In this document: one piece after another, positions 10,706 to 19,340 of the stretch
How positions within the stretch are numbered: the stretch's first letter is position 1
Layout: each line of letters starts with the position of its first letter
NCBI RefSeq assembly: GCF_022627955.1
Contig: NZ_JABXGD010000008.1
Coordinates: 124,001 to 188,000 of the forward strand
Length of the DNA: 64,000 bases
Reading direction: 5' to 3'
Origin: Microbacterium sp. C5A9
Lineage (GTDB): Bacteria; Actinomycetota; Actinomycetes; Actinomycetales; Microbacteriaceae
Notes under the pieces: generated by a model
Seen by the model: the letters and a program-made list of their open reading frames with translations, nothing else
What the model was told of the DNA's origin: nothing
Database searches by the model: none
Program-made: the position numbers and the translations under genes

Positions 10706-11917
10706 TCAGCCCCGACCGTCGGGCGTCTTACGCAGTGCGGAGGAGGCGATCGCGGCGGCGATCGCGCACATCGCGAGGATCGCGACAATGAACCACATCC
10801 AGTCGGCTGCACCGAACACGATGCCCAGCGCCCAGCCGAACAGACTCGACCCGGCGTAGTAGCCGAAGTAGTACAGCGACGATGCCTGTGCCCGGTGATC
10901 GGAATCCGCCGCCGCCGGCGCCCACCCCGAGGCGACCGCGTGAGCCCCGAAGAAGCCTCCGGTGAAGAGCAGGAGGCCGGCGAGCACCACGAGGGTGACG
11001 GGGGCGAGCATCGCCACGGCTCCCGCTGCCATCACGGCGATCGACGCCAGGAGCACCGGGTACCGCCCCACCCGAGAGGCCAGCGTGCCCGCCCAGGGCG
11101 ACGAGACGGTGCCGGCGAGATAGGCCAGGAAGAGCAGGGTGACGATCCAGACCGGAAGAGCGAACGGGGGCGCCGCGAGGTGGAACCCCAGGTAGTTGTA
11201 CACCGCCACGAACGCCCCCATGAGGAGAAACCCCTGGGCGTAGAGAGCGAGCTGCGGCGCCGAGCGCAGCGGGGTCAGCAACCGGTTAGACATCCCCGAC
11301 GAGGCGTGTCCGCGATGTCTCCCGGGAACGAAGCCTCGAGCCCGGGGCGTGAGCCACAGGAACAGCACGGCGGCGAGAGCGCACACGCCGGCGACCGTCC
11401 ACATCCCGGCACGCCACCCGACCTGCTCGGCGACGATCCCCGACACGATGCGCCCGACCAGTCCCCCCACCGTCGTGCCTGCGATGTAGCTCCCCGCCGC
11501 CGCCGCCGCGTGACGCGCCCGCACCTCTTCGCTGAGATACGCGAGTGCCACGGCGGGCACCGCCCCGAGCGCCATGCCCTCGAGGAGACGCAGAGCCAGC
11601 AGCATCTCCAGCCCTGTGCTGAACGGCGCCAGCAGCCCCAGCGCGGTCGCCGCGAGCACGCCGATCGCCATGGCCTGAACCCGGCCCAGACGATCCGCGA
11701 CCATCGACCAGGGGATGACGGCCGCGGCCAGCCCGAGCGTGGCCGCCGACACGGTGAGCGCGGCCGCCGCCGGTGCGATGCCCAGGTCGACCGACAGCGC
11801 TGGGAGGACCGCCTGGGGCGAGTAGAGCTGCGCGAAGGTCGCGATGCCGGCGAAGAAGAGTCCGACGATCAGCCGTCGGTACTCGGGGGAACCGGGCGCG
11901 TGACCGGAGAACGTCAC
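10706..11917 (-). CDS. MFS transporter
   Basis: 403-residue major facilitator with about 12 hydrophobic helices. MVADRLGRVQAM after TM2 matches the MFS signature loop; the loop around residues 195-215 is basic. Its overall shape resembles drug-efflux or arabinose-efflux type permeases, but the substrate cannot be assigned. The ATG overlaps the coaE stop by four bases (ATGA), so it is coupled to coaE transcription, an unrelated housekeeping gene. Confidence 0.9.
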   Translation of the reverse strand: MTFSGHAPGSPEYRRLIVGLFFAGIATFAQLYSPQAVLPALSVDLGIAPAAAALTVSAATLGLAAAVIPWSMVADRLGRVQAMAIGVLAATALGLLAPFSTGLEMLLALRLLEGMALGAVPAVALAYLSEEVRARHAAAAAGSYIAGTTVGGLVGRIVSGIVAEQVGWRAGMWTVAGVCALAAVLFLWLTPRARGFVPGRHRGHASSGMSNRLLTPLRSAPQLALYAQGFLLMGAFVAVYNYLGFHLAAPPFALPVWIVTLLFLAYLAGTVSSPWAGTLASRVGRYPVLLASIAVMAAGAVAMLAPVTLVVLAGLLLFTGGFFGAHAVASGWAPAAADSDHRAQASSLYYFGYYAGSSLFGWALGIVFGAADWMWFIVAILAMCAIAAAIASSALRKTPDGRG

Positions 11918-12513
11918 CTCGACGTGATCCGCTCCCAGAGGGCATCCGTCTGCGCGATCGTCTCGTCGAGCGAACCCGCGGTGTCGATGATCTCGTCGGC
12001 GATGGCCAGCCGCCGCTCATCAGACACCTGGGCGTCGATCCGAGCCGCAGCCTCCGAGTCGTTCATCCCGCGCAGGTCGACGAGACGTCGCCGCCGGACC
12101 GCGGCAGGGGCATGGGCGACGACGATCAGATCCCACGGGTCGTCCACCCGCGCCTCGACGAGGAGCGGCACGTCGTACACGACCACGCTCTGAGGGTCGC
12201 GGCGCGAGGCCTCGTCGAAGCGTCGCTGCGATTCGGCGCGGACGGCGGGATGGACGATCGCATTGAGCTGTCCCAGCCGCTCCCTGTCCCCGAACACGAT
12301 GGCCCCGAGCGCCGCGCGATCGAGCGAGCCGTCCTCGGCGATCACCTCTGCGCCGAACGTCTCGGCGATGGCAGCGAGAACGGGCGATCCCGGGGCCTGC
12401 ACGTCACGGACGATCTGATCGGCGTCGACCACGACCGCTCCGTGCTCGGCGAGCCGGCGTGCGATGGTCGACTTCCCCGACGCGATGCCGCCGGTGAGCG
12501 CGATGAGTGGCAT
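11914..12513 (-). CDS. coaE: Dephospho-CoA kinase
   Basis: Final enzyme of coenzyme A synthesis: phosphorylates the 3'-hydroxyl of dephospho-CoA with ATP. 199 residues, normal length. P-loop GGIASGKST at residues 8-16, VVDADQIVRDV substrate region, VVYDVPLLVEA (about residues 110-120) and the lid RRRRLVDLRGM. ATG at 12513 has TAGACT ending 6 nt upstream and no Shine-Dalgarno, a leaderless-type start. It lies between the MFS gene and the CoA-binding protein gene. Confidence 0.97.
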   Translation of the reverse strand: MPLIALTGGIASGKSTIARRLAEHGAVVVDADQIVRDVQAPGSPVLAAIAETFGAEVIAEDGSLDRAALGAIVFGDRERLGQLNAIVHPAVRAESQRRFDEASRRDPQSVVVYDVPLLVEARVDDPWDLIVVAHAPAAVRRRRLVDLRGMNDSEAAARIDAQVSDERRLAIADEIIDTAGSLDETIAQTDALWERITSR

Positions 12514-12519
12514 CCCGTC

Positions 12520-12525
12520 AGTCTA
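12520..12525 (-). promoter_or_regulatory. -10 box of coaE-MFS operon (leaderless)
   Basis: TAGACT on the minus strand, 6 nt, ATG at 12513. It gives coaE its own promoter, separate from the sulfur operon ending at 12546. Confidence 0.55.
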
Positions 12526-12545
12526 GGCTTCCGCGCTCCGCAGGC

Positions 12546-13130
12546 TCAGCGGCCGAGCAGCTGCCGACGCGAGCTGATCACCCCGGTGTCGAACCCGGCG
12601 AGATGAAGTCCTCCGTGGAATCGCGCGTGCTCGATTTTGATGCACCGATCCATGACGACGGACAGCCCCGCGTCCTCCGCGATCGCAGCGGCATCCTCGT
12701 TCCACGACCCGAGCTGCAGCCACAGCGCCCGCGCGCCGACGTCGACAGCCTCCTGCGCGACGCCCGGCAGGTCGTCGTGCCGACGGAAGACGTCGACGAT
12801 GTCGGGAACCACCGGGAGGTCGGCGAGGGAGGCGTAGACCGGCTGCCCGAGGATCTCGGTCTCACGCGGATTGACGAAGTAGACGTCGTACGACGAGCTC
12901 GACAGCAGGTACGTGCCGACGAAGTACGACGCACGCGCGGGGTTGTTCGAGGCGCCGACGATCGCGACCGAGGCGGATCGCCGAAGCAGCGCGAACCGCG
13001 ACTGCTGGCCGGGGCCGACCCACGTGCGCCCTGGCACCGTCGTCGCCGCGCCGGGCAGCTCGCACGCCACGGTGTCGGCGGGCGCAGGAAGCGCGCAGGA
13101 TGACGCGGATCCGGTGTCGGTGGCGCTCAT
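12546..13130 (-). CDS. CoA-binding domain protein (YccU-like)
   Basis: 194-residue Rossmann-fold protein of the CoA_binding_2 / YccU family: VAIVGASNNPARASYF (about residues 54-70) is the nucleotide/CoA-binding glycine-loop region, then YFVNPRE, and the C-terminal VVMDRCIKIEHARF. The first 50 residues are a Pro/Ala-rich extension. Last gene of the sulfur operon, overlapping metY (ATGA). Members are close to the CoA-binding part of ADP-forming acyl-CoA synthetases but lack catalytic subunits. In this context it may sense or buffer acyl-CoA; that is inference. Confidence 0.88.
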   Translation of the reverse strand: MSATDTGSASSCALPAPADTVACELPGAATTVPGRTWVGPGQQSRFALLRRSASVAIVGASNNPARASYFVGTYLLSSSSYDVYFVNPRETEILGQPVYASLADLPVVPDIVDVFRRHDDLPGVAQEAVDVGARALWLQLGSWNEDAAAIAEDAGLSVVMDRCIKIEHARFHGGLHLAGFDTGVISSRRQLLGR

Positions 13131-14431
13131 CGGTTCGCTCCTGTCGCGGTCGTGAGGGCCTGATCGAGGTCCCAGATGATGTCATCGGCGTCTTCGAGTC
13201 CGACCGAGATGCGGATCAGATCGGGGCGCACGCCGGCTGCCGCGAGCTGCGCCTCGGTGAGCTGGCGGTGCGTCGTGGATGCCGGGTGGATGACGAGCGT
13301 CCGCGCGTCTCCGATGTTCGCCAGATGCGAGGCGAGCTGAAGGTTCTCGATGAGCGCCTCTCCCGCCGCGCGTCCGTCGTCGGCCCTGACCCCGAAGGCG
13401 AACACCGAGCCCGGCCCGAGCGGCAGGTACTTCGCGGCTCGCTCATGGTGCGGATGCCCCGCGAGGCCCGCCCACGTCACATATTCGACGCGAGGATCGG
13501 AGTCCAACCAGTCCGCGACGATCCTGGCGTTGGCGAGATGCGCATCGATCCGCTGCGGCAGCGTCTCGATCCCCTGCAGCAGGTTGAACGCGGACTGGGG
13601 GCTCAGTGCGGGTCCGATGTCACGCAGCTGCTCCGTGCGGAGCTTGGTGAGGAACCCGTACTCGCCGAAGTTGTCCCACCATTTGATGCCGCCGTACGAC
13701 TCGACAGGCTCGGTCATCTGCGGGAATCGGCCGCTTCCCCAGTCGAACGTCCCCTTCTCGATCACCACTCCCCCGAGCGTCGTTCCGTGACCACCGAGGA
13801 ACTTGGTCACCGAGTGGATGACGATGTCGGCGCCGTGCTCGAGCGGACGCGCGAGGTACGGCGTGGCGAGCGTCGCGTCGACGACGAGCGGAACCCCCGC
13901 CGCGTGCGCGACCTCGGCGAGCCCCTCGATGTCAGCGATCTCGCCCGACGGGTTGCCGATCATCTCGACGTAGACGACCTTGGTCTCGGGGCGGATCGCG
14001 GCGGCGAAGTCGGCCGGGTCGGTGGAGGGGACGAACGTCGTCTCCACGCCGAAGCGGCGAAGCGTCACATCGAGCTGTGTCACCGTGCCGCCGTAGAGCT
14101 GGGCAGAGGCCACGACATGGTCACCCGCTCCGACGAGGGCCGCGAACGTGATGAACTCGGCGCTCATGCCCGACGCGGTGGCGACGGCACCGATCCCGCC
14201 CTCGAGCGAGGCCAGACGCTCCTCGAGCGCCGCCACCGTAGGGTTGCCGATGCGGGAGTAGATGTTGCCGTACTTCTGCAGAGCGAAGAGGTTGCCCGCA
14301 TCCGCCGCGTCCTCGAAGACGAACGACGTGGTCTGGTAGATCGGCACCGCGCGGGCGCCGGTGGCGGCATCGGGGGTGCCGCCGGCATGCAGCGCCCTCG
14401 TCCGGAATCCGAAGCGATGTTCTTCCGTCAT
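13127..14431 (-). CDS. metY: O-acetylhomoserine sulfhydrylase
   Basis: PLP-dependent enzyme that makes homocysteine and acetate from O-acetylhomoserine and sulfide (direct sulfhydrylation in methionine synthesis). 434 residues, typical for MetY/Met17. Seen: SRIGNPT, ASGMSAEF phosphate-loop region, Asp at about residue 185, and the PLP lysine in SVTKFLGGHG at about K210. The motif after the Asp reads DATLATP rather than the usual DNT-type sequence, a mild deviation. It overlaps acs upstream and the CoA-binding gene downstream by four bases each, placing it in the sulfonate-transporter operon that would supply sulfur. Confidence 0.95.
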   Translation of the reverse strand: MTEEHRFGFRTRALHAGGTPDAATGARAVPIYQTTSFVFEDAADAGNLFALQKYGNIYSRIGNPTVAALEERLASLEGGIGAVATASGMSAEFITFAALVGAGDHVVASAQLYGGTVTQLDVTLRRFGVETTFVPSTDPADFAAAIRPETKVVYVEMIGNPSGEIADIEGLAEVAHAAGVPLVVDATLATPYLARPLEHGADIVIHSVTKFLGGHGTTLGGVVIEKGTFDWGSGRFPQMTEPVESYGGIKWWDNFGEYGFLTKLRTEQLRDIGPALSPQSAFNLLQGIETLPQRIDAHLANARIVADWLDSDPRVEYVTWAGLAGHPHHERAAKYLPLGPGSVFAFGVRADDGRAAGEALIENLQLASHLANIGDARTLVIHPASTTHRQLTEAQLAAAGVRPDLIRISVGLEDADDIIWDLDQALTTATGANR

Positions 14432-16440
14432 GATGTCCTCAGTTCAGCGTTCTCGAGCACGGCGGCGATGTCGTCGACGGCCCACGGGTTCTGCAGAGAT
14501 GTGGTGTCCCCGAGCGGCACGGGCGCGCGTCCTGCCCGTCGGTCCTGTTCGGCTTCCCAGAGCTGCGCGAGCAGTCGCCGCATGATCTTGCCCGAACGGG
14601 TCTTCGGCAGGTCGGGCACGACGACGATGTGCTTCGGCTTGGCGACGGGACCGATCGCGGTCGCGACCTGTCCTCGCAGGTCCTGCACCGAGACGTCGGA
14701 TCGCCCTGACGGGGTGACGAAGGCGACGACGGCCTGTCCCGTCACCGGGTCCGATACACCGGCCGTGCCCGCTTCGCCGACGGTGTCGTGCGCGACGAGA
14801 GCGGATTCGATCTCGATCGTCGAGAGTCGGTGACCCGACACGTTGACGACGTCGTCGAGGCGCCCGAGGATCCAGACGTAGCCGTCGGCGTCACGGGTGG
14901 CGCCGTCGCCCGCGACGTAGAAGCCGCCGAACTCGCCGTGCCCCGCATAGGCCGACCAGTAGGCGTCGCGGTAGCGCTGCGGGTCGCCCCAGACGGTCCT
15001 CGCCATCCCCGGCCAGGGCCGACGGATCACGAGCGTGCCCGACCGTCCCGCCGCCACCTCGTCGCCGTTGTCGTCGACGACGGCCGCGTCGATGCCGGGC
15101 AGCGGTACCGATGCCGAGCCGGGCTTGAGCGTGGTCACACCGGGCAGCGGCGCGATCATCGCCGCCCCCGTCTCGGACTGCCACCAGGTGTCGATCACGG
15201 GAAGTCGGTCGCCGCCGAAGTTCCTGCGGAACCAGATCCACGCCTCAGGGTTGATCGCCTCGCCCACGGTGCCGAGAAGGCGGAGGGTCGAGAGGTCGTG
15301 TCCTGCGGGCAGGTCGTCGCCGAACCACGTCATGAAGGTGCGGATGAGAGTGGGAGCCGTGTAGTACACGGTGACCCCGTAGCGCTCGATGATCTCGAGG
15401 TGGCGTTCACGATCCGGCGTGTCCGGCGTCCCCTCGTAGATGACCTGTGTGAGGCCGTTCGAGAGCGGGCCGTAGATCTCGTAGGTGTGCGCCGTGACCC
15501 ACGCGAGATCAGCGGTGCACCAGTGCACATCGTCGTTCTTCGCATCGAAGTGCGCCCAGTGCGCCCAGCTCGCGTGCGTCAGGTAGCCGCCGGACGTGTG
15601 GACGAGCCCCTTCGGCTTCCCCGTCGTGCCCGAGGTGTAGATGATGAAGAGCGGATGCTCGGCGTCGAAGGACTGCGCCTCGTGCTCGGTGTCGGCGGTG
15701 TCGACGACATCGTGCCACCAGACGTCCCGCCCCTCCGTCCACGGCACCGGCTGCCCGGTGCGGCGGAGCACCAGGACGTGCTCGAGATCGGGCAGGTCGG
15801 CGGCCGCGACGTCGGCCGTGGACTTGACCTCGGTCGCGGTGCCGCGTCGGAACTGTCCGTCGCTCGTGACGAGGAGCTTCGCGCGCGTGTCGGAGAGACG
15901 GAATCGCACGGCTTCGGCGGAGAAACCCCCGAAGACCAGCGAGTGCACAGCACCGATCCGGGCGCAGGCGAGCGTGATCACGACGGTCTCGACGAGCACC
16001 GGCAGGTAGATCACGACGCGGTCGCCCGGCTCGATGCCGAGTGCGATCAGCGCGTTCGCGGCCTGGGACACGCGGCGCTGGAGATCCGAGTAACTGACCG
16101 AGATCCGGTCGCCGGGTTCTCCCTCGAAGTGCAGCGCGACCTTGTCACCGCGGCCCTCGGCGACGTGCCGGTCGACGCAGTTGGCGGCGACGTTGAGGCG
16201 GCCCCCGACGAACCAGCGCGCGGCGGGCACCGCACCGTCTGTCGGCGGCTCCCATTCGTGCGCCGTGTGCCACGGTTCCGCCCAGTCGAGGCGTCGAGCG
16301 GCCTGTTCCCAGAAGGCGGTCGGATCGGCGGCGGCACGCGCGTAAGCCTCGCCGGTCACGTTGGCCTGCGCGGCGAACGCGGTAGCTGCCGGGTAGCTGC
16401 GATTCTCGAGGAGTCGGGCTTCGGACACGGTCACACCCAT
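14428..16440 (-). CDS. acsA: Acetyl-CoA synthetase (AMP-forming)
   Basis: Activates acetate to acetyl-CoA via acetyl-AMP. 670 residues, full length for Acs. Motifs: YTSGTTGKPKG (A3), TWWQSETG (A5), GHRLST hinge (A8) and the catalytic/acetylation lysine in RSGKIMRRLL (A10). The ATG at 16440 lies 10 nt inside the permease 3' end; upstream in-frame starts would run through the permease gene. It overlaps metY by four bases. Acetate is the by-product of MetY, so co-expression suggests recycling to acetyl-CoA for homoserine acetylation; the link is inferred from operon structure. Confidence 0.95.
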   Translation of the reverse strand: MGVTVSEARLLENRSYPAATAFAAQANVTGEAYARAAADPTAFWEQAARRLDWAEPWHTAHEWEPPTDGAVPAARWFVGGRLNVAANCVDRHVAEGRGDKVALHFEGEPGDRISVSYSDLQRRVSQAANALIALGIEPGDRVVIYLPVLVETVVITLACARIGAVHSLVFGGFSAEAVRFRLSDTRAKLLVTSDGQFRRGTATEVKSTADVAAADLPDLEHVLVLRRTGQPVPWTEGRDVWWHDVVDTADTEHEAQSFDAEHPLFIIYTSGTTGKPKGLVHTSGGYLTHASWAHWAHFDAKNDDVHWCTADLAWVTAHTYEIYGPLSNGLTQVIYEGTPDTPDRERHLEIIERYGVTVYYTAPTLIRTFMTWFGDDLPAGHDLSTLRLLGTVGEAINPEAWIWFRRNFGGDRLPVIDTWWQSETGAAMIAPLPGVTTLKPGSASVPLPGIDAAVVDDNGDEVAAGRSGTLVIRRPWPGMARTVWGDPQRYRDAYWSAYAGHGEFGGFYVAGDGATRDADGYVWILGRLDDVVNVSGHRLSTIEIESALVAHDTVGEAGTAGVSDPVTGQAVVAFVTPSGRSDVSVQDLRGQVATAIGPVAKPKHIVVVPDLPKTRSGKIMRRLLAQLWEAEQDRRAGRAPVPLGDTTSLQNPWAVDDIAAVLENAELRTS

Positions 16441-17291
16441 CGACGGAGCAGGTACTTCTCGACCAGCGCCAGGATGCCGTTCGTGACGGTACCGAGAACG
16501 GCGAGCAGAACGATCGAGAGCAGGATGCGGTCCACACGACCGCTGTTCTGCGAGTCGGTCAGCAGGAATCCCAGCCCCATGGACGAGGCGATCAGCTCGG
16601 CCGCGACGAGGAACAGCCATGCCTGCGCGAGAGCGAGGCGCAGACCGGCAACGACGGAGGGTACGACCGCGGGAAGCTGCACCGTGCGGAACAGCGACCA
16701 TCCGCGCAGGCTGAACGACCGCCCGGCCTCGACCAGCTGCGGGTCGACATGGCGGAGAGCCGAGGCGACCGTCGTGTACACGGGGAAGAACGCCCCGATC
16801 GCGATCAGTGTGACCTTGGATTCCTCACCGATCTGCATCCAGAGGATGAGCAGCGGCACCCAGGCGAGCGAGGGCACGGCGCGCACGGCTGCCAGCGTGG
16901 GGCTGAGCAGCACGTCGCCGATGCGGGAGAGCCCGACGATGCCTGCCGCGGCGAGACCGATCACGGATCCGATCGCGAATCCGAGCAGCACGCGCTGCAC
17001 CGAGATCGCGATGTGGGTCCAGAGTTCGCCGCGCTGAGCGAGCTCGACCCCGGCGGTGAAGACCGCCCCCGGCGCCGGCAGACGGTAGGGCGGCACCATG
17101 CCGGTCGTCGTGACGACCTGCCAGGCGATCAGGATGATGACGGGGAGGAGGAATCCGCCGATGATCCGCACGGCCGGACGATCCCAGACGCGACGGGCGC
17201 CGACCTCGGCACTCCGGCGGACGCCCTTGGCGAAATCGAGAGCGTCCCTGGTGTCGGCCGGAACGACGACGCGCTGATCCGGGATGGTCAC
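16431..17291 (-). CDS. ABC transporter permease, sulfonate/taurine type
   Basis: 286-residue inner-membrane permease of the SsuC/TauC type with about six hydrophobic helices and the ATPase-contact loop EAGRSFSLRGWSLFRTVQLPAV (about residues 195-215). The GTG at 17291 overlaps the substrate-binding protein stop (GTGA), which fixes the start; longer in-frame extensions are Arg-rich shadow sequence. Partner of the lipoprotein and ATPase upstream. Substrate by family and context: aliphatic sulfonate or related organosulfur compound, not proven. Confidence 0.92.
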   Translation of the reverse strand: MTIPDQRVVVPADTRDALDFAKGVRRSAEVGARRVWDRPAVRIIGGFLLPVIILIAWQVVTTTGMVPPYRLPAPGAVFTAGVELAQRGELWTHIAISVQRVLLGFAIGSVIGLAAAGIVGLSRIGDVLLSPTLAAVRAVPSLAWVPLLILWMQIGEESKVTLIAIGAFFPVYTTVASALRHVDPQLVEAGRSFSLRGWSLFRTVQLPAVVPSVVAGLRLALAQAWLFLVAAELIASSMGLGFLLTDSQNSGRVDRILLSIVLLAVLGTVTNGILALVEKYLLRRWV

Positions 17292-18334
17292 TCGTCTCCG
17301 ACCGCCTTCTTCGCGAACGTGTCGTCGACGATCGTCGAGAGCGCCTCGTCGACGGCATCCGCACCGCCCTGCACATCTCCGGACTCGACCAGCACGGGAG
17401 CGATCTTCTCGAGCACCGCGATCTGATCGTCGCCGGGAACTCCGCTGACATCGAGGTTGGAACGTTCCTGGATCACCGTCGTCGCCACGTCGATGTCGAT
17501 GCCGGCGACCTCCGCGAGCAGTGCGGCCGTCTCGTCGGGATTCTCCAGCGCCCACTCCCGCGCCTGCTCATACGCATCGACGACCGCCTGCGCGAGGTCG
17601 GGGTGATCGGTGATGAACTCCTCCGTGGCGTTCAGGAAGCCGTACGAGTTGAAGTCGACGTTGCGGTAGATCAGGGTGTCGCCGGATTCCACTTCAGCCG
17701 CCGCCATGATCGGGTCGAGTCCGGACCAGGCGTCGACCGAACCGCCGTCGAGCGCCGCACGACCGTCGGCGTGCTGGAGGTTCTGCACCTCGACGTCGCC
17801 GACCGAGAGACCCGCCTCGTCGAGCGCCTGGAGCAGGAAGAAGTACGGGTCGGTGCCCTTGGTCGCGGCCACCGACTTGCCGGCGAGGTCCTCCACCGAG
17901 GCGATGTCGCTGTCGGGTCCGACGACGATGGCCGCCCACTCGGGCTGCGAGTAGATGTCGATCACATGGATCGGGGATCCGTTCGCGCGGGCGAGCAGTG
18001 CAGCCGACCCCGCCGTCGAGCCGACGTCGATCGAACCCGAGCGCAGCAGCTCGTTCGCCTTGTTCGACCCCGCGGACTGGACCCATTCGACGGCCACGTC
18101 ATCGCCCAGGATCTCCTCGAGGATCCCCTGGTCGCGCACGACGAGACTGAGCGGGTTGTAGGTGGCGAAGTCGATCGAGAGCGAGTCGGACGACCACTCG
18201 TCGGTGGCGGCGGCATCACCGGCGGACGAGTCCGACGCCGGGGCGTTCTCTCCCGCGACACAGCCGGTCGCCACGAGCATCATCGTCCCGGCCACGGCGA
18301 TCGCGGGGATGATTCGGCGGGTGATGGTGCTCAT
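17288..18334 (-). CDS. ABC transporter substrate-binding lipoprotein, sulfonate type
   Basis: 348-residue SsuA/TauA-like periplasmic-binding protein anchored as a lipoprotein: signal peptide residues 1-24 and lipobox LVATGC with Cys25. The mature protein shows the NMT1/SsuA pattern (YNPLSLVVRDQGILEE; GSIDVGSTAGSAAL; KGTDPYFFLLQALDEAG). Overlaps the ATPase gene upstream and the permease downstream by four bases each. Binds the transported organosulfur (possibly another anion such as nitrate or bicarbonate); the adjacent metY favours a sulfur source. Confidence 0.93.
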   Translation of the reverse strand: MSTITRRIIPAIAVAGTMMLVATGCVAGENAPASDSSAGDAAATDEWSSDSLSIDFATYNPLSLVVRDQGILEEILGDDVAVEWVQSAGSNKANELLRSGSIDVGSTAGSAALLARANGSPIHVIDIYSQPEWAAIVVGPDSDIASVEDLAGKSVAATKGTDPYFFLLQALDEAGLSVGDVEVQNLQHADGRAALDGGSVDAWSGLDPIMAAAEVESGDTLIYRNVDFNSYGFLNATEEFITDHPDLAQAVVDAYEQAREWALENPDETAALLAEVAGIDIDVATTVIQERSNLDVSGVPGDDQIAVLEKIAPVLVESGDVQGGADAVDEALSTIVDDTFAKKAVGDE

Positions 18335-19185
18335 CGGTTCTCCTCGGGGGACGTGCGGTGGTGGGTGTCGACGCCGAGACCTTCGAGCAGGTCGGCGCGA
18401 AGCTCGGCGAGGCCGCGATCGGCGCGGTCGCGGGGACGGATGCCGGGGACGACGATCGTCTGCGCGATCGACGTCTGCTCCTCGGCGGAATCGTCGCCGA
18501 GCGTGCGCAGCAGCAGCACGCGATCGGCGAGGTAGAGCGCCTCCTCCACGTCGTGCGTGACCAGGAGGATGGTGGTCGGCTCGGCCGCATGGATCTTGAG
18601 GAGCAGGTCGTGCATGCGCAGACGCGTGAGCGCGTCGAGCGCACCGAACGGCTCGTCGAGGAGGAGGACGCCGGGGTTGCGCGCGAGAGCACGGGCGAGC
18701 GAGGCGCGCTGCGCCATACCGCCCGAGACCTCGCGCGGACGCTGGTCCGCGGCATGATCGAGTCCGACCAGGTGGAGCAGCTCCTCGACGCGCACGATCC
18801 CCTCACGGCGAGGTGTGCGCCGGGGCAGCCCCAGGGCGACGTTCTGGGCGAGGGATCGCCAGGGCAGCAGCCGCGGCTCCTGGAACGCGATGGCGGTGCG
18901 CTCATCGGCGTCGGCGACCGCGGCGCCGTCGAGGCGGATGCTGCCGCGGGTCGGAGCATCCAGTCCGCCGACGAGACGGAGGAGGGTCGACTTGCCGCAG
19001 CCGGACGGACCGACGATGGCGATGATCTCGCCCGCGGTGACCTCGACATCGACACCGCGGAGCACCCGACGCGTGCCCTTCGGAAGCGGGAACGAGCGCT
19101 CGACGTCTGCCAGACTCACGGCCTGCGCTGCCCCTGAGGTCGCCGGCACGCGCGTCGACGCGTGCGAAGTCAGCAGGGAGGTCAT
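18331..19185 (-). CDS. ABC transporter ATP-binding protein, sulfonate type
   Basis: 284-residue SsuB/TauB-like ATPase energising the permease. Walker A GPSGCGKST near residue 59, Q-loop FQEPRLLPW, signature VSGGMAQRASLARAL, Walker B LLLDEPFGALD, switch His in VTHDVEEAL. About 25 residues of low-complexity N-terminus precede the domain. First gene of the sulfur operon. An inverted repeat at 19213-19244 lies about 30-60 nt upstream and may be the operator. No Shine-Dalgarno is obvious. Confidence 0.94.
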   Translation of the reverse strand: MTSLLTSHASTRVPATSGAAQAVSLADVERSFPLPKGTRRVLRGVDVEVTAGEIIAIVGPSGCGKSTLLRLVGGLDAPTRGSIRLDGAAVADADERTAIAFQEPRLLPWRSLAQNVALGLPRRTPRREGIVRVEELLHLVGLDHAADQRPREVSGGMAQRASLARALARNPGVLLLDEPFGALDALTRLRMHDLLLKIHAAEPTTILLVTHDVEEALYLADRVLLLRTLGDDSAEEQTSIAQTIVVPGIRPRDRADRGLAELRADLLEGLGVDTHHRTSPEENR

Positions 19186-19212
19186 GTTCTCATGCTGGCC
19201 GAGAGCGCGGAC

Positions 19213-19244
19213 CGTGACGAACCGCGTCGTAATGTTCGGTCACG
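19213..19244. promoter_or_regulatory. Inverted repeat upstream of sulfur operon
   Basis: Arms CGTGACGAAC (19213-19222) and GTTCGGTCACG (19234-19244) are inverted with one bulged base and an 11-bp spacer. Position before the ATPase gene and lack of a T-tract suggest an operator, for a regulator not identified here. Confidence 0.4.
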
Positions 19245-19290
19245 AAGCACGGGGCTGCGCCGGGTCCCCCGCGATGTCGCCGGGAAAAGC

Positions 19291-19328
19291 GGAACGGGCC
19301 GCCATCCCGAAGGATGACGGCCCGTTCC
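19291..19328 (-). terminator. Intrinsic terminator after rpsA
   Basis: 17-bp stem with one C-A mismatch and a CGAA loop, followed on the minus strand by GCTTTTCCC. It begins 12 nt after the rpsA stop. Confidence 0.85.
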
Positions 19329-19340
19329 TGAGTGTGATGC

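Noticed and set aside
10696..10711. 16-bp palindrome GGCTGAGGACTCAGCC as a terminator for the MFS gene
   Set aside because: It overlaps the stop codon, has a 2-nt loop and no T-run; kept only as a remark.
19186..19290. SAM or other sulfur riboswitch before the sulfur operon
   Set aside because: The leader is short and shows no recognisable riboswitch core, only the inverted repeat.
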